From Sphingomonas sp. SUN019 (GTDB taxonomy: Bacteria > Pseudomonadota > Alphaproteobacteria > Sphingomonadales > Sphingomonadaceae), in contig NZ_CP096971.1 in NCBI RefSeq assembly GCF_024758705.1, positions 2,571,501 to 2,635,500 of the forward strand: a stretch of 64,000 bases of DNA. Reading direction: 5' to 3'. The notes under the pieces are model-generated. The model saw nothing but the letters and a program-made list of their open reading frames with translations, was not told the DNA's origin and did not search any database. Numbering within the stretch: the stretch's first letter is position 1; every line of letters starts with the position of its first letter. The position numbers and the translations under genes are program-made. This document shows, piece after piece, positions 36,419-45,717 of the stretch.

Positions 36419-37753
36419 GTGAGCGACGAGGGCGCCCGCCGGCCCGACCGGTCGATCCCGCGCGGCCGACTGTCGCGGTTCGGCCATTTCGGCCGGCTCG
36501 CCGGCGGGGTGGCGGGCGGCATGGCGGTTGAGGGCATGCGGAGACTGGCCGCAGGTGAGCGGCCGCGGCTTGGCGACATGATCCTGACCCCGGGCAATGC
36601 GAAGCGCATCGCCGACCGGCTTTCGCACTTGCGCGGCGCCGCGCTCAAGCTCGGCCAGATGATCTCGATGGATGCGGGTGATTTGCTGCCGCCCGAACTG
36701 TCCACGATCCTAGCCACCGTCCGCAATCAGGCATATCGTATGCCGCCGCAGCAATTGGACGGCGTGCTGAAGCGCGAATGGGGTGCGGACTGGCGGCGAC
36801 GTTTTTCGCGCTTCGACGCCACGCCGATCGCCGCCGCCTCGATCGGGCAAGTCCACCGTGCGGTCCTTCCTGATGGCCGGATCCTTGCGGTAAAGGTCCA
36901 GTATCCGGGCGTGCGGGCCAGCATCGGCGCCGACGTCGACAATGTCGCGACGCTGCTCCGTCTTTCCAATCTGCTCCCCCCGACCCTGGATCTCGCGCCG
37001 CTGTTGGCGGAGGCGAAACGGCAACTTGCCGACGAGGCCGACTATCTTCGCGAGGGTGCGCAGATGCGCGCTTATGGCGAACGCCTTGCGGATGACGAAC
37101 GCTATGTCGTGCCTGCATTGCACGGCGAACTGACCACGACGGACGTGTTGGCGATGACGTTCGTCGAGGGTCGCCCGATCGAGGCTCTGGTCGACGCCCC
37201 CCAAGAGGTGCGCGACCGTGCGATGACGACGCTGATCGAGCTGGTGTTACGCGAGTTGTTCGAGTTCGGCGTGATGCAGACCGATCCCAATTTCGCCAAC
37301 TATCGCTGGCAGGAAGCGACGGGGACGCTGGTCCTGCTCGACTTCGGCGCGACCCGCGAAGTGCCGACAGGCACCGCCCAATCGTATCGTACGCTGCTGG
37401 CGGCGGGTCTCGCCCATGATCGCGACCGCATCCGCGAGATCGCGGTGGAAACCGGCTTTCTGGGTGGCAACGCTGTCGCCGCGCACCGCGCCACGGTCGA
37501 CCGGATGATCGCCGCGATCGACGACACCCTGGCGCTACCCGGACTATTCGATTTCGGCGACCGCGCGTTCGTCCCCACAATGCGGGAAGAAGCGCCTAAT
37601 CTGGTGGGCGACCGATCGACCTGGCACGTCCCCGACATCGAAACGCTGTTCGTCCAGCGCAAGATCAGCGGCACCGCGCTGCTCGGCGCGCGATTGAAGG
37701 CGCGTGTCGACGTTACGGGACTGGCGGCGAAGGCGATCGCCGACGCCGCCTGA
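36419..37753 (+). CDS. ABC1/ADCK (UbiB-type) atypical kinase
   Basis: 444 aa from GTG 36419. Motifs of the ABC1 family are present: KxGQ (LKLGQMIS), the A-rich loop AAASIGQVHRA, the invariant lysine in ILAVKVQYPG, DEADY (the ExD-type motif), a catalytic-loop variant QTDPNFANY and LLDFGATRE. There is no C-terminal membrane segment. UbiB/ADCK3 relatives support ubiquinone synthesis and lipid handling as ATPases; which role applies here is unknown. Third gene of the DCC-DUF427 operon. Confidence 0.9.
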   Translation: MSDEGARRPDRSIPRGRLSRFGHFGRLAGGVAGGMAVEGMRRLAAGERPRLGDMILTPGNAKRIADRLSHLRGAALKLGQMISMDAGDLLPPELSTILATVRNQAYRMPPQQLDGVLKREWGADWRRRFSRFDATPIAAASIGQVHRAVLPDGRILAVKVQYPGVRASIGADVDNVATLLRLSNLLPPTLDLAPLLAEAKRQLADEADYLREGAQMRAYGERLADDERYVVPALHGELTTTDVLAMTFVEGRPIEALVDAPQEVRDRAMTTLIELVLRELFEFGVMQTDPNFANYRWQEATGTLVLLDFGATREVPTGTAQSYRTLLAAGLAHDRDRIREIAVETGFLGGNAVAAHRATVDRMIAAIDDTLALPGLFDFGDRAFVPTMREEAPNLVGDRSTWHVPDIETLFVQRKISGTALLGARLKARVDVTGLAAKAIADAA

Positions 37754-37972
37754 CAGTCGAAGATATCTGAATGAACGTCCGCTCCTAAAATGCTTCAGCC
37801 AGATGCGAACGTCTGAAATTGGGCCAAAGTGGCCTCATTTTCTTTTGGTTCAAAGCATGCAGTGCTTTGGCCAATATAGGAAAATGATCCGAAGTTCATC
37901 ATTGATAACTTTTAGGTAAATTTGTTGTGAGGCAAAGCGGGCTCCGCACATTGTCGAACGTAGCTTAAGCGC

Positions 37973-38353
37973 TTACCGCGGTTGTAGAAGCCTCACCGTG
38001 TCTAATAGAGTATCCATAGCAACCGGCCGGCGTAGAACGTGGCCAAATCCGAGACTCGCCAGAATGGTGTTTATGTGATCGTCGAACAGCGCAATCATGA
38101 CCACCAATTTCGTCGAATGCAGCGCGGCCAATCGCGATCTGAAATCGATCAGGGAACGCAGATCGTCGCCCTCGCCAGCGCGATAGTCGACCAGCGTGAT
38201 TTCAGGCCGGTGTTGCTCCGCGAGCGCGAGCGCATCACGGCGCGTTGCAACACACCTGACGGTCACGCCATCGACCGCGAGCATATCGCTGACGACCTGA
38301 CGGTTCATTTCATCGGCGTCGATATAGAGAACGGTGTTCGGCGGCGTCGTCAT
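37973..38353 (-). CDS. Stand-alone response-regulator receiver, partly degenerate
   Basis: 126 aa receiver domain. The acidic pair is DADE (Asp12/Asp14), and the likely phosphoacceptor is Asp56 in TLVDYRAGEG. The conserved Thr/Ser (VVMIALF) and Lys (LRRPVA, Arg in its place) are replaced, so phosphorylation-driven switching may be weak or absent. No output domain. It is divergent from the hybrid kinase gene, with 276 bp between, and is a plausible partner or phosphate sink. Confidence 0.83.
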   Translation of the reverse strand: MTTPPNTVLYIDADEMNRQVVSDMLAVDGVTVRCVATRRDALALAEQHRPEITLVDYRAGEGDDLRSLIDFRSRLAALHSTKLVVMIALFDDHINTILASLGFGHVLRRPVAMDTLLDTVRLLQPR

Positions 38354-38629
38354 TCTTCGATCCCAGGCCGTCCGCCGCGCTGACGCAATGGTCCGTCGGC
38401 CGCGTGGTCGGAAGCGAGCGCTATCGTCAACGGAGCGCTAAGTCAGTGATCCATAGGGATGATTGCCGCGGTTTCGATTCATCGGCAGATGACGCGGACC
38501 GAAAAGCGAATACGCATCGGACTATAGCGACCGGCCGCCACTCCCTCAGGCCGCGCCCGCTCAGCATGCCTCGGGGGTGGAAGTTTGCCCCTATACCCAC
38601 CCTCGAGGCATCACCTACACTTGACGATC
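38354..38629. other. Divergent promoter region of the phosphorelay genes
   Basis: 276 bases between the receiver gene and the hybrid kinase gene, so it should hold both promoters. It contains no recognised gene. No strong -35/-10 pair or palindrome could be assigned. Confidence 0.35.
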
Positions 38630-41600
38630 ATGACCGCCCGGAACCTCCAGACGCGCCCAGTTCGTGATCCGTGGCCCGGTGGCAATCTGCTCATCGCGAT
38701 TGTCTTCACCGGTGCGGTCTTTGCTGCGGCGTGGTTAAGCATGACGCTGTCTGCGCGCATGGTCGGCGTTTCGCCGATCTGGTTGGCCAATGGACTGGTG
38801 GTCGGCATCTTGGCCGGCCGATCGCCGCAGCTTGTGAGATGGTCCGGCCTCAGTGCGGTCGCAATCTTCGCAGCCAATCTTGCAACCGGAACGCCGCTGG
38901 CGCTCGCCGCTGCGATGACCGCGATCAACGTCGCCGAGATCGCGGGCCTGCTTACCATGCTGCGCTCGTCGAGCGTGTCGACCGGGCGGCCCGCCGGGCT
39001 CGTGCGCTTCATCGCGCTGGCGGTGGTCGCGGCATTGCTTAGCGCGCTGATCGCGGCCGCGATGCTGCACGTCATTACGGGGGCCGCCTTCGCCACCGTT
39101 TTGGAGATATGGCTCACCTCCGACCTACTCGGCCTTTTGATCATCGTGCCGCCCTTGGCCGGCCTGCGCTGGCGCGACGTGAATAGGCTGCACGAGCTGC
39201 GGCAGATGGCGCTGGCCGCCACGCTGTCGGGGTTAACCGGCTTCATCACCTTCGCTGTCTTCTCACAGCAACCCTATCCGCTCCTGTTCCTGGTGCTGCC
39301 GTGCCTGATCCTCAGCACGTTCACGCTCGGCTATCTCGGGGCGGCGTTGGCCAATACGGTCGCGGTGCTGGTGGCCGTCGCGATGACGTCGCTGGGTCAG
39401 GGGCCGATCGCATATCGGCTTGCCGACCCTTACGCGCGGACATTGTTGCTGCAGCTGTTCCTGGCAATAAACGCGCTGGTCACGTTCCCGGTGGCGGCGC
39501 TGTTGAAGCAGAGCCGCTATCTGACCGCGACGCTGCGGGATAACGAACGACGCGCGCGGCAGCTCGCCGAGAATATTCCCGCGGCCGTGATCGCCGTCCG
39601 CAACGGCAGGATCAGTTACGCGAACCCCGGCTTCGCGACGCTTACCGGCCGTGCAGTAGAGGCTGTTAACGAAAAGCCGTTCGACGAAATGCTGGCGGAT
39701 GGCGCCCCGCCGTTGGACTGGACGAGCCGTCCCGGCGCACCGGTCCATGCCGATGAAGTGCCGCTGCTGCGCGCCGATGGGACGAGCCGCTACGTCGCCT
39801 TGTCGGCGACGCCGCAACATGGCGATCAGGACGATGCGAACGAGTGGATCGTCCTGCTGTTCGATATCGACGAACGGCGCGACGCGCTGCGCCGGATCGA
39901 GGCGAGCGAGCGGCTGCATCGGCTGCTGGCGGACAACAGCCACGACATGGTCGTGCGGATCGGCATCGACGGCGTGCGTCGCTATATCTCCCCGGCTTGC
40001 GAGCGGTTGCTGGGCTACACCGCCGACGAATTGCTCGGCGAAACGCCGATTGCGGCGATCCACGCCGACGACCGTGCGCGTGTCGAGCAGACGATCCGGT
40101 CGCTGCTGGACGGCGCGATCGATCCGCTCGCGACCTACCGCCAGCGCCACCGCGACGGCCACTACGTCTGGCTGGAGGCGGTGTATCGGCTTGTGCGCGA
40201 TCCCCTGACCGACGCGCCTGTGGAATTCGTCGCCAGCGTGCGCGACGTGACCAGCAGACGCGCGGCGGAACGTGCTGCGACCACTGCGGCAGGACAGTTG
40301 AAGGAGAGCAACCGCCTCCTGACGATGGCCGAGAAGATGGCGCACGTCGGCCACTGGCGGCTGGATACCGTAACACAAGCATTGTTCTGGTCGAGCGAGG
40401 TATATGCCATTCACGGCCGGTCGGTGGACCACGTTCCGACACTGGCAAGCGGGATCGATGCCTATCATCCGGGTGACCGCGCGCGCGTCGCGGGGCTGCT
40501 GGAAGTGGCGATCGGGCAAGGCGATCCTTTCAGTTTCGAGGCACGCATCGTTCGTCCCGGCGGTGAAATCCGCTGGGTCGCGGCGAGCGGCCAGACAGAA
40601 AGCGCGCCGAATGGCGAGATCGTCGGGGTATTTGGCGTGTTCTGCGACATTACCGAGCGCGTCGTCGCAGAACAGGAGTTGATCGCCGCGCGGGTGGCGG
40701 CCGAAGAGGCGCTGGAGGCGCGATCGGTCTTTACGTCCACGCTGACGCACGAAATCCGTACGCCGCTGACCGGGTTGCTGGCTGCGGCCGAACTGTTGCG
40801 TAGCGGTAGCGGAGCAGACGACCAGCGCCGTCATCTCGATGCGCTGCACCGCTCGGCCGAACTGCTGTCGTCGATCATCGACGACGTGCTGATTTTCTCC
40901 AAGCTGGACGAAGGGCAACTCGAAACCGAACACATCGATTTTGATCTCGGTGCGCTGTGCCGTGTCGTCGTCGTCGCCTTCACCGCCAGCGCTGCGCAAA
41001 AGCAGATTTCACTGGTCGTGGATGGCGACATACCGACGCGCCGAGTGGTCGGCGATCCGACGCGCATTCAGCGCGTGCTGGCCAATTTGCTGTCGAACGC
41101 GGTCAAGTTCACCGACCGCGGCGGGATCGTGCTGCGGGTCGAGCATATTGTTGATGAAGGTCTGCAAATATGGCGCTTCACCGTCGCCGATACCGGGATC
41201 GGCATACCGCCTATGCGTATCGACGACATCTTCGATCCTTTCGTGCAGGCGGATGCGTCGATCACGCGCAGTCGCGGTGGCACCGGGCTGGGCCTGGCGA
41301 TATGCCGCATGCTGGTCGACGCGATGGGGGGACAGATTTGTGTGCGCAGCGATGCCGCCGGATCGGAATTCGCCTTCACCTTGCCGCTGCCGGATGCCGC
41401 GCCAAGCACCGCAGCCGCGCCGGTTTCGGAGCCGGTCGTGTCTAGTCGATCGCTGGACGTGCTGGTCGCCGAAGACAATGACACCAATCGCTATCTGATC
41501 GTCGCGCTGCTCGAACGCCTGGGCCACTCGGTCGCGACGGTCGAGAATGGCGCGTTGGCGGTCGAGGCGGCGCGCACGCGGGGCGCGCGCCCGTTCGATC

Positions 41601-42211
41601 TGATCCTGATGGATGTGCAGATGCCGGTGATGGACGGGATCGCGGCGACGCAGGCGATCCGCGCGCTGCCCGGTCCCGCAGGATCGACCCCGATCTGCGC
41701 CGTTACCGCGGACGATATTCGTCAGCGCCGGGTGCAGCTGCTGGCGGCCGGGCTGAACGACGTCCTGGCCAAACCGATCAGGCGCGACGCGCTGGAACGC
41801 GTGCTAGGCGCCTTCGATCGCGCCGCTCCGCCCCGTGACGCCGACGAATCGCGCTTTCTCGAATCCGCGACTGCGATCGACGCCGACCGGGTGGCGGCAT
41901 TGACCGCGACGGTCGGCGTCGCGGGACGTGACAAATTGCTCGCATTGCTGATCGACGACGCACAACGTCGGCCCCGCGCGATCCGGGCATGTTTCGAACA
42001 GGGCCGTTACGACCAGATGGCGATGGAGGCGCACAGCCTGCGCGGTGCGGCGGCGATCGTCGGCGCGGAGACGCTGGTCGGGACGCTTCGTCGTCTGGAA
42101 CAGGCGATCGATACGAAACAGGTCGAGGCCGCCGCGGTCATCGCGGTGGAGGCGGCGGCGGACGCGGTGTCAGTCCAGGCGAGCGAATTGCGTCAGACGC
42201 TACCGGGCTGA
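38630..42211 (+). CDS. MASE1 hybrid sensor histidine kinase with receiver and HPt domains
   Basis: 1193 aa. Order: MASE1 membrane sensor (about residues 15-300, eight or more helices); three PAS modules (about 310-430, 430-555, 575-690); HisKA with His707 in LTHEIRTPLTG; HATPase (NLLSNAVKFTD, DTGIGIP, GGTGLGLAI); receiver with Asp995 in LILMDVQMPVMDG and Lys in LAKPIRR; HPt with His1135 in MEAHSLRGAAA. A complete His-Asp-His relay is therefore on one chain, able to pass phosphate to the NarL-type regulator encoded tail-to-tail. ATG 38630 is preferred over TTG 38585. The signal is unknown. Confidence 0.93.
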   Translation: MTARNLQTRPVRDPWPGGNLLIAIVFTGAVFAAAWLSMTLSARMVGVSPIWLANGLVVGILAGRSPQLVRWSGLSAVAIFAANLATGTPLALAAAMTAINVAEIAGLLTMLRSSSVSTGRPAGLVRFIALAVVAALLSALIAAAMLHVITGAAFATVLEIWLTSDLLGLLIIVPPLAGLRWRDVNRLHELRQMALAATLSGLTGFITFAVFSQQPYPLLFLVLPCLILSTFTLGYLGAALANTVAVLVAVAMTSLGQGPIAYRLADPYARTLLLQLFLAINALVTFPVAALLKQSRYLTATLRDNERRARQLAENIPAAVIAVRNGRISYANPGFATLTGRAVEAVNEKPFDEMLADGAPPLDWTSRPGAPVHADEVPLLRADGTSRYVALSATPQHGDQDDANEWIVLLFDIDERRDALRRIEASERLHRLLADNSHDMVVRIGIDGVRRYISPACERLLGYTADELLGETPIAAIHADDRARVEQTIRSLLDGAIDPLATYRQRHRDGHYVWLEAVYRLVRDPLTDAPVEFVASVRDVTSRRAAERAATTAAGQLKESNRLLTMAEKMAHVGHWRLDTVTQALFWSSEVYAIHGRSVDHVPTLASGIDAYHPGDRARVAGLLEVAIGQGDPFSFEARIVRPGGEIRWVAASGQTESAPNGEIVGVFGVFCDITERVVAEQELIAARVAAEEALEARSVFTSTLTHEIRTPLTGLLAAAELLRSGSGADDQRRHLDALHRSAELLSSIIDDVLIFSKLDEGQLETEHIDFDLGALCRVVVVAFTASAAQKQISLVVDGDIPTRRVVGDPTRIQRVLANLLSNAVKFTDRGGIVLRVEHIVDEGLQIWRFTVADTGIGIPPMRIDDIFDPFVQADASITRSRGGTGLGLAICRMLVDAMGGQICVRSDAAGSEFAFTLPLPDAAPSTAAAPVSEPVVSSRSLDVLVAEDNDTNRYLIVALLERLGHSVATVENGALAVEAARTRGARPFDLILMDVQMPVMDGIAATQAIRALPGPAGSTPICAVTADDIRQRRVQLLAAGLNDVLAKPIRRDALERVLGAFDRAAPPRDADESRFLESATAIDADRVAALTATVGVAGRDKLLALLIDDAQRRPRAIRACFEQGRYDQMAMEAHSLRGAAAIVGAETLVGTLRRLEQAIDTKQVEAAAVIAVEAAADAVSVQASELRQTLPG

Positions 42212-42837
42212 TCGGTCGGCACCGGATCGAAGCTTTTCAGCAGCAGCACCGCCTGCGTCCGGTTGCTGACCCCGATCTTGCGAAAGATCGCTGCCAGGTG
42301 CGACTTCACGGTCGGCTCGGCGATGCCCAGGTCGTAGGCGATCTGCTTGTTCTGACGCCCGCTGGCGATCGCGCGCAGCACCTTCAGTTGCGCCACCGAC
42401 AGCTCGCCGATCCGGGCGGCGCGCGGATCGCTGTCGACGGGATCGGCCATCGCGCCGTCGGGCAGCCATTGTCCGCCGGCCAGCAGGACGCGGATCGCGC
42501 CGACCATACCCTCGATCGGCGTCGCCTTCGACAGGAACCCGCGCGCGCCCAGCTTAACGGCCTGATGGACGATAGCGGGTTCGTCGCGGCTGGTGACGAT
42601 TGCGATCGGCGTGGCGGGCCGCATAGCACGCAGCATCGCCAGCCCCGCGAAACCCTGAACGTCTGGCAGCATCAGATCGAGCAGGATCAGATCGTGGCTA
42701 TGCGCGCGCGCTGTCGCCTCCGCATCGGCCAGCGTCGCCGCAGCATCGACCAGAATGGTCGGATCGGCCGAATGCGCCGCCATGGTCAGCGCGGTCGCGA
42801 ACATCGGATGGTCGTCGGCGATCAGGATACGCTGCAC
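42193..42837 (-). CDS. NarL/FixJ-type response regulator
   Basis: 214 aa. Receiver with ADDH, phosphoacceptor Asp54 in LILLDLMLPDV, Thr in IVTSRDE and Lys in GFLSKATP. Output is a LuxR-type HTH (LSVAQLKVLRAIASGRQNKQ, IAEPTVKSHLAAIFRKIGVS). It overlaps the 3' end of the hybrid kinase by 19 bp and is divergent from the DUF11 operon, which is its most obvious target by position. Confidence 0.92.
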   Translation of the reverse strand: MQRILIADDHPMFATALTMAAHSADPTILVDAAATLADAEATARAHSHDLILLDLMLPDVQGFAGLAMLRAMRPATPIAIVTSRDEPAIVHQAVKLGARGFLSKATPIEGMVGAIRVLLAGGQWLPDGAMADPVDSDPRAARIGELSVAQLKVLRAIASGRQNKQIAYDLGIAEPTVKSHLAAIFRKIGVSNRTQAVLLLKSFDPVPTDQPGSV

Positions 42838-42923
42838 GACTTGTCTCTCCGTCAGGAATCTCGACGAATCGCGCTCCCAATCGGGGCCGATCGCAAAGGA
42901 TTAGGTAAGACATCTAAGCGTGT

Positions 42924-42937
42924 GAAACGCGCGTTTC
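42924..42937. promoter_or_regulatory. Perfect palindrome between the regulator and the DUF11 operon
   Basis: GAAACGCGCGTTTC is a perfect 14-bp palindrome in the 191-bp divergent region, about 90 bp from either start. It is a candidate binding site for the NarL-type regulator or another dimeric factor. No second copy was noticed by eye. Confidence 0.5.
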
Positions 42938-43028
42938 CACTGAAAGGATGATGCCCGGAAAACGGCCGCTCATCCCTTTGAATGAGTGCGCGCCGGCGGG
43001 AAGGTATCGTTAACGGTGTCGGGCGTGG

Positions 43029-44048
43029 ATGGTGGGCATGGACACGCAGCATCCACCCCTTCGCCAACGCCAACGCCGTCACGCGGCGGTCGCGTTCTTC
43101 ATCACAAGCTCGTTCGCGGCGCTGTTGCCCAGCTCCGCTCAGGCAGCCGGTGTTCGCGCCGGATCGCTGATCGCGAACACCGCGACCGCCACCTATGACG
43201 ATGGCGCGACGACCGCGACGGTAAGCTCCAACACGGTAACGCTCAAGGTCGACGAGATCGTGGACGTTGCGGTCGCGTCACGCGATTCCGCCGACCTTCG
43301 CGTCGCCGCCGGATCGAGCGGCAATGTGCGCAGCTTCACCGTATCCAACCCAGGCAACGGCATGGAGGCATATGTCCTGACCGCCGACGGGCACGTCGAC
43401 GGGACGGCGTTCGATGCGACGATCACCGGGCTGGCGATCGATACGAATGGCAACGGCGTGTACGAAGAGGGCGTCGATGCGCCGTTTGTCGCGGGATCGG
43501 CCACGGCTGCGATCGCCCCGGACGCCTCCATCACCGTGTTCGTCCTGTCCTCCATTCCGGCCGGGGCCAGCGACGCCCAGCGCGGCGCGGTGCTGCTGCG
43601 CGCAGTGGCGGAAACGGGCAGCGGACCTGCGGGCACCGTCTTTGCGGGCCAGGGCGCAGACGGCGGTGATGCGCTGATCGGCGCCACGACCGCCGACGCG
43701 CGGGCGACCGGCGGGCTGATCGTTTCGCGCGCGAGCGTGCGGTTCGAAAAGGCGGCGGTCGTGCTCGATCCCTTCGGCGGCACGCGCGTCGTGCCGGGAT
43801 CGATCGTCACCTACCGCCTGTCAGCCACGGTAGACGGCAGCGGCACGGCGCCCGGATTGCGTATCGCCGACACGATCCCGGACGGCACCAGCTACGTCGC
43901 GGGCAGCCTGTCGCTGGACGGCCGCAGCCTGACTGACGCTGCCGATTCCGACGAAGGCGCGGGCTCGGCCACGCGCATCGACGTCGTGCTGGGCGATGTC
44001 GCCGCGGGCGCCGCGCGCGTCACCGCCTTCAAGGTCAAGATCAACTAA
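43029..44048 (+). CDS. Secreted DUF11-like protein A
   Basis: 339 aa. A long N-region and hydrophobic stretch ending PSSAQAAG form a signal peptide. The mature part is beta-rich: an opening SLIANTATATYDDGATTATV, a calcium-type loop IDTNGNGVYEEGVD, then a DUF11-like domain (PGSIVTYRLSATVDG, RIADTIPDGTSYVAG) ending TAFKVKIN. ATG 43038 is an alternative start. First gene of a five-gene operon that ends at 51878. Exported; probably surface-located with the barrel protein downstream, an inference. Confidence 0.82.
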   Translation: MVGMDTQHPPLRQRQRRHAAVAFFITSSFAALLPSSAQAAGVRAGSLIANTATATYDDGATTATVSSNTVTLKVDEIVDVAVASRDSADLRVAAGSSGNVRSFTVSNPGNGMEAYVLTADGHVDGTAFDATITGLAIDTNGNGVYEEGVDAPFVAGSATAAIAPDASITVFVLSSIPAGASDAQRGAVLLRAVAETGSGPAGTVFAGQGADGGDALIGATTADARATGGLIVSRASVRFEKAAVVLDPFGGTRVVPGSIVTYRLSATVDGSGTAPGLRIADTIPDGTSYVAGSLSLDGRSLTDAADSDEGAGSATRIDVVLGDVAAGAARVTAFKVKIN

Positions 44049-44068
44049 TCGCTCGAAAGGAACCTGCC

Positions 44069-44524
44069 ATGAAACCGACCCTTCCCCTTCTCGTCCTTCT
44101 CCCCGCGCTGGTTGCCGCTGCCGCGCCGTCGGTGCTGCTCGACAGCGTCGTGCTCTCCGAACAGCTCGGCGTCGTGAACGGCAAGCCGCAGACCGTGCTG
44201 ACGACGCCGGGCACCGTTCTTCCGGGCGACAAGCTGGTGTTCCGCACGCGGTATCGTAACGAGGGCAAGGCCCCGGCGACGAAAGTCGTGGTGTCCAACC
44301 CGCTGCCCGCAGGCGTCGCCTTCGCCGGACAGGCATCGCCTGGCAGCGACTTCTCGGTCGATGGCGGGCGCACGTTCGGGGCGTTCGGCGCGCTGAAGGT
44401 GCGCGACGTATTGGGCGCCACCCGCGCCGCTACCGTCGCCGACGTCACCACGATCCGCTGGACCGTGGCGACGATCGCGCCCGGCGCATCGGGCACGCTC
44501 AGCTATCGCGGGATCGTCCGCTAG
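44069..44524 (+). CDS. Secreted DUF11-like protein B (single domain)
   Basis: 151 aa. Signal peptide LPLLVLLPALVAAAAP, then one DUF11-like beta-sandwich (LVFRTRYRNEGKAPATKVVV, NPLPAGVAFAGQASPG, TTIRWTVATIAPGASGTLSY). It lies 20 bp behind protein A, with AAAGGAA upstream of the ATG. The single domain and small size suggest a subunit or cap, but no function is established. Confidence 0.8.
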   Translation: MKPTLPLLVLLPALVAAAAPSVLLDSVVLSEQLGVVNGKPQTVLTTPGTVLPGDKLVFRTRYRNEGKAPATKVVVSNPLPAGVAFAGQASPGSDFSVDGGRTFGAFGALKVRDVLGATRAATVADVTTIRWTVATIAPGASGTLSYRGIVR

Positions 44525-44584
44525 TCATTCGACCGCCCCGGCGCGCGGCGGACCGATAGCGCGTCGAACAACCAGACGAAGGAA

Positions 44585-45655
44585 ATGACGATGACACGTA
44601 CCAGCATATGGCTGGGCGCGGTGAGCCTGTGCGCGCTCTCTGCGCTGGCCGCCACGCCTGCTTCCGCCCAATCCACGCAGACCGCGGCGGGCAGCAGCAT
44701 CACTAACACCGTTTCGATGAACTATCAGGTCGGCGGGGTCACGCAGACCACGCAGACCGCGTCCGACACCTTCACGGTCGATCGCAAGGTCAACCTGACC
44801 GTGGCCGAACTCGGCACCACGACGACGCAGGTGTCGCCGGGGCAGACCGCAGTGGTGACCACGTTCCAGGTCACCAACACCTCGAACGCTACGCTCGACT
44901 TCGCGCTCGTCGTCACGCAGCAGGCGGGCGGCGCGGGCGCGCACGCCAACACCGATACGTTCGACGTGTCGAACGTGCGCATCTTCGTCGATACCAACGG
45001 CAACGGCGTCTATGACGCGGGCACCGATACGCAGGTGACGTACCTGGACGAGATCGCCGCCGACACGACGCGGACCGTGTTCGTGCTGGCCGACGTGCCG
45101 CTCGGCCGTGCGACCGGCGACGTGGCGGCGGTGACGCTGACCGCAACCGGGCGCGAAGGTGGCGCGGCAGGGGCCACCGGCGCCGCACTGGTGCAGACCG
45201 CAGGCGCGAATACCAGCGGCATGGACACCGTCTTCGCCGACGGGGCGGGATCGACCGACGCGTCGCGCGACGCATCCTATTCGGCCAAGGACGACTATAC
45301 CGTGCTGGCCGCCGCGCTGACGCTAACGAAGGTGAGCCGGATCGTCAGCGATCCGTTCAACGGCACCACCAATCCCAAGATGATCCCCGGATCGGTGGTC
45401 GAATATTGCATCGCGGTCAGGAACGCCGCGGGCGGTGCGAGCGCCACGAACGTCGCGCTGTCGGACGTCCTGCCCACCACGACGACCTATTCGTCCGCGT
45501 ACGGCATTTTGCTGAACGGCACGATGACCGGATCGACGTGCAACCTGGATGGCGCGTCGGGCGGCAGTTACGGATCGGGCACGGTCAGCGGCACGCTGCC
45601 CAGCCTGACGGCAGGCGATGCGCGCACGCTCGTCTTCCGCGTCACCGTCAACTGA
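44585..45655 (+). CDS. Secreted DUF11-like protein C
   Basis: 356 aa. Signal peptide ending ATPASAQS. It has the same architecture as protein A: SITNTVSMNYQVGGVTQTTQ, a NTSNATLDF strand, the loop VDTNGNGVYDAGTDTQVTYL and a C-terminal DUF11-like domain (MIPGSVVEYCIAVRNAAGG, ALSDVLPTTTTY) ending LVFRVTVN. A and C look like paralogues. ATG 44591 has better spacing from AAGGAA than 44585. The single Cys pair (YCIA, STCN) could form a disulfide. Confidence 0.82.
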   Translation: MTMTRTSIWLGAVSLCALSALAATPASAQSTQTAAGSSITNTVSMNYQVGGVTQTTQTASDTFTVDRKVNLTVAELGTTTTQVSPGQTAVVTTFQVTNTSNATLDFALVVTQQAGGAGAHANTDTFDVSNVRIFVDTNGNGVYDAGTDTQVTYLDEIAADTTRTVFVLADVPLGRATGDVAAVTLTATGREGGAAGATGAALVQTAGANTSGMDTVFADGAGSTDASRDASYSAKDDYTVLAAALTLTKVSRIVSDPFNGTTNPKMIPGSVVEYCIAVRNAAGGASATNVALSDVLPTTTTYSSAYGILLNGTMTGSTCNLDGASGGSYGSGTVSGTLPSLTAGDARTLVFRVTVN

Positions 45656-45717
45656 GCTTTCGCCAGCGCGTCCGTGAAATCCCCGACGGACGCACCGGCG
45701 AAGACCTGGAACTCCTT

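Noticed and set aside
39263..40999. 578-codon frame antisense to the hybrid kinase
   Set aside because: The opposite strand encodes clear MASE1, PAS and HisKA domains; this frame has none.
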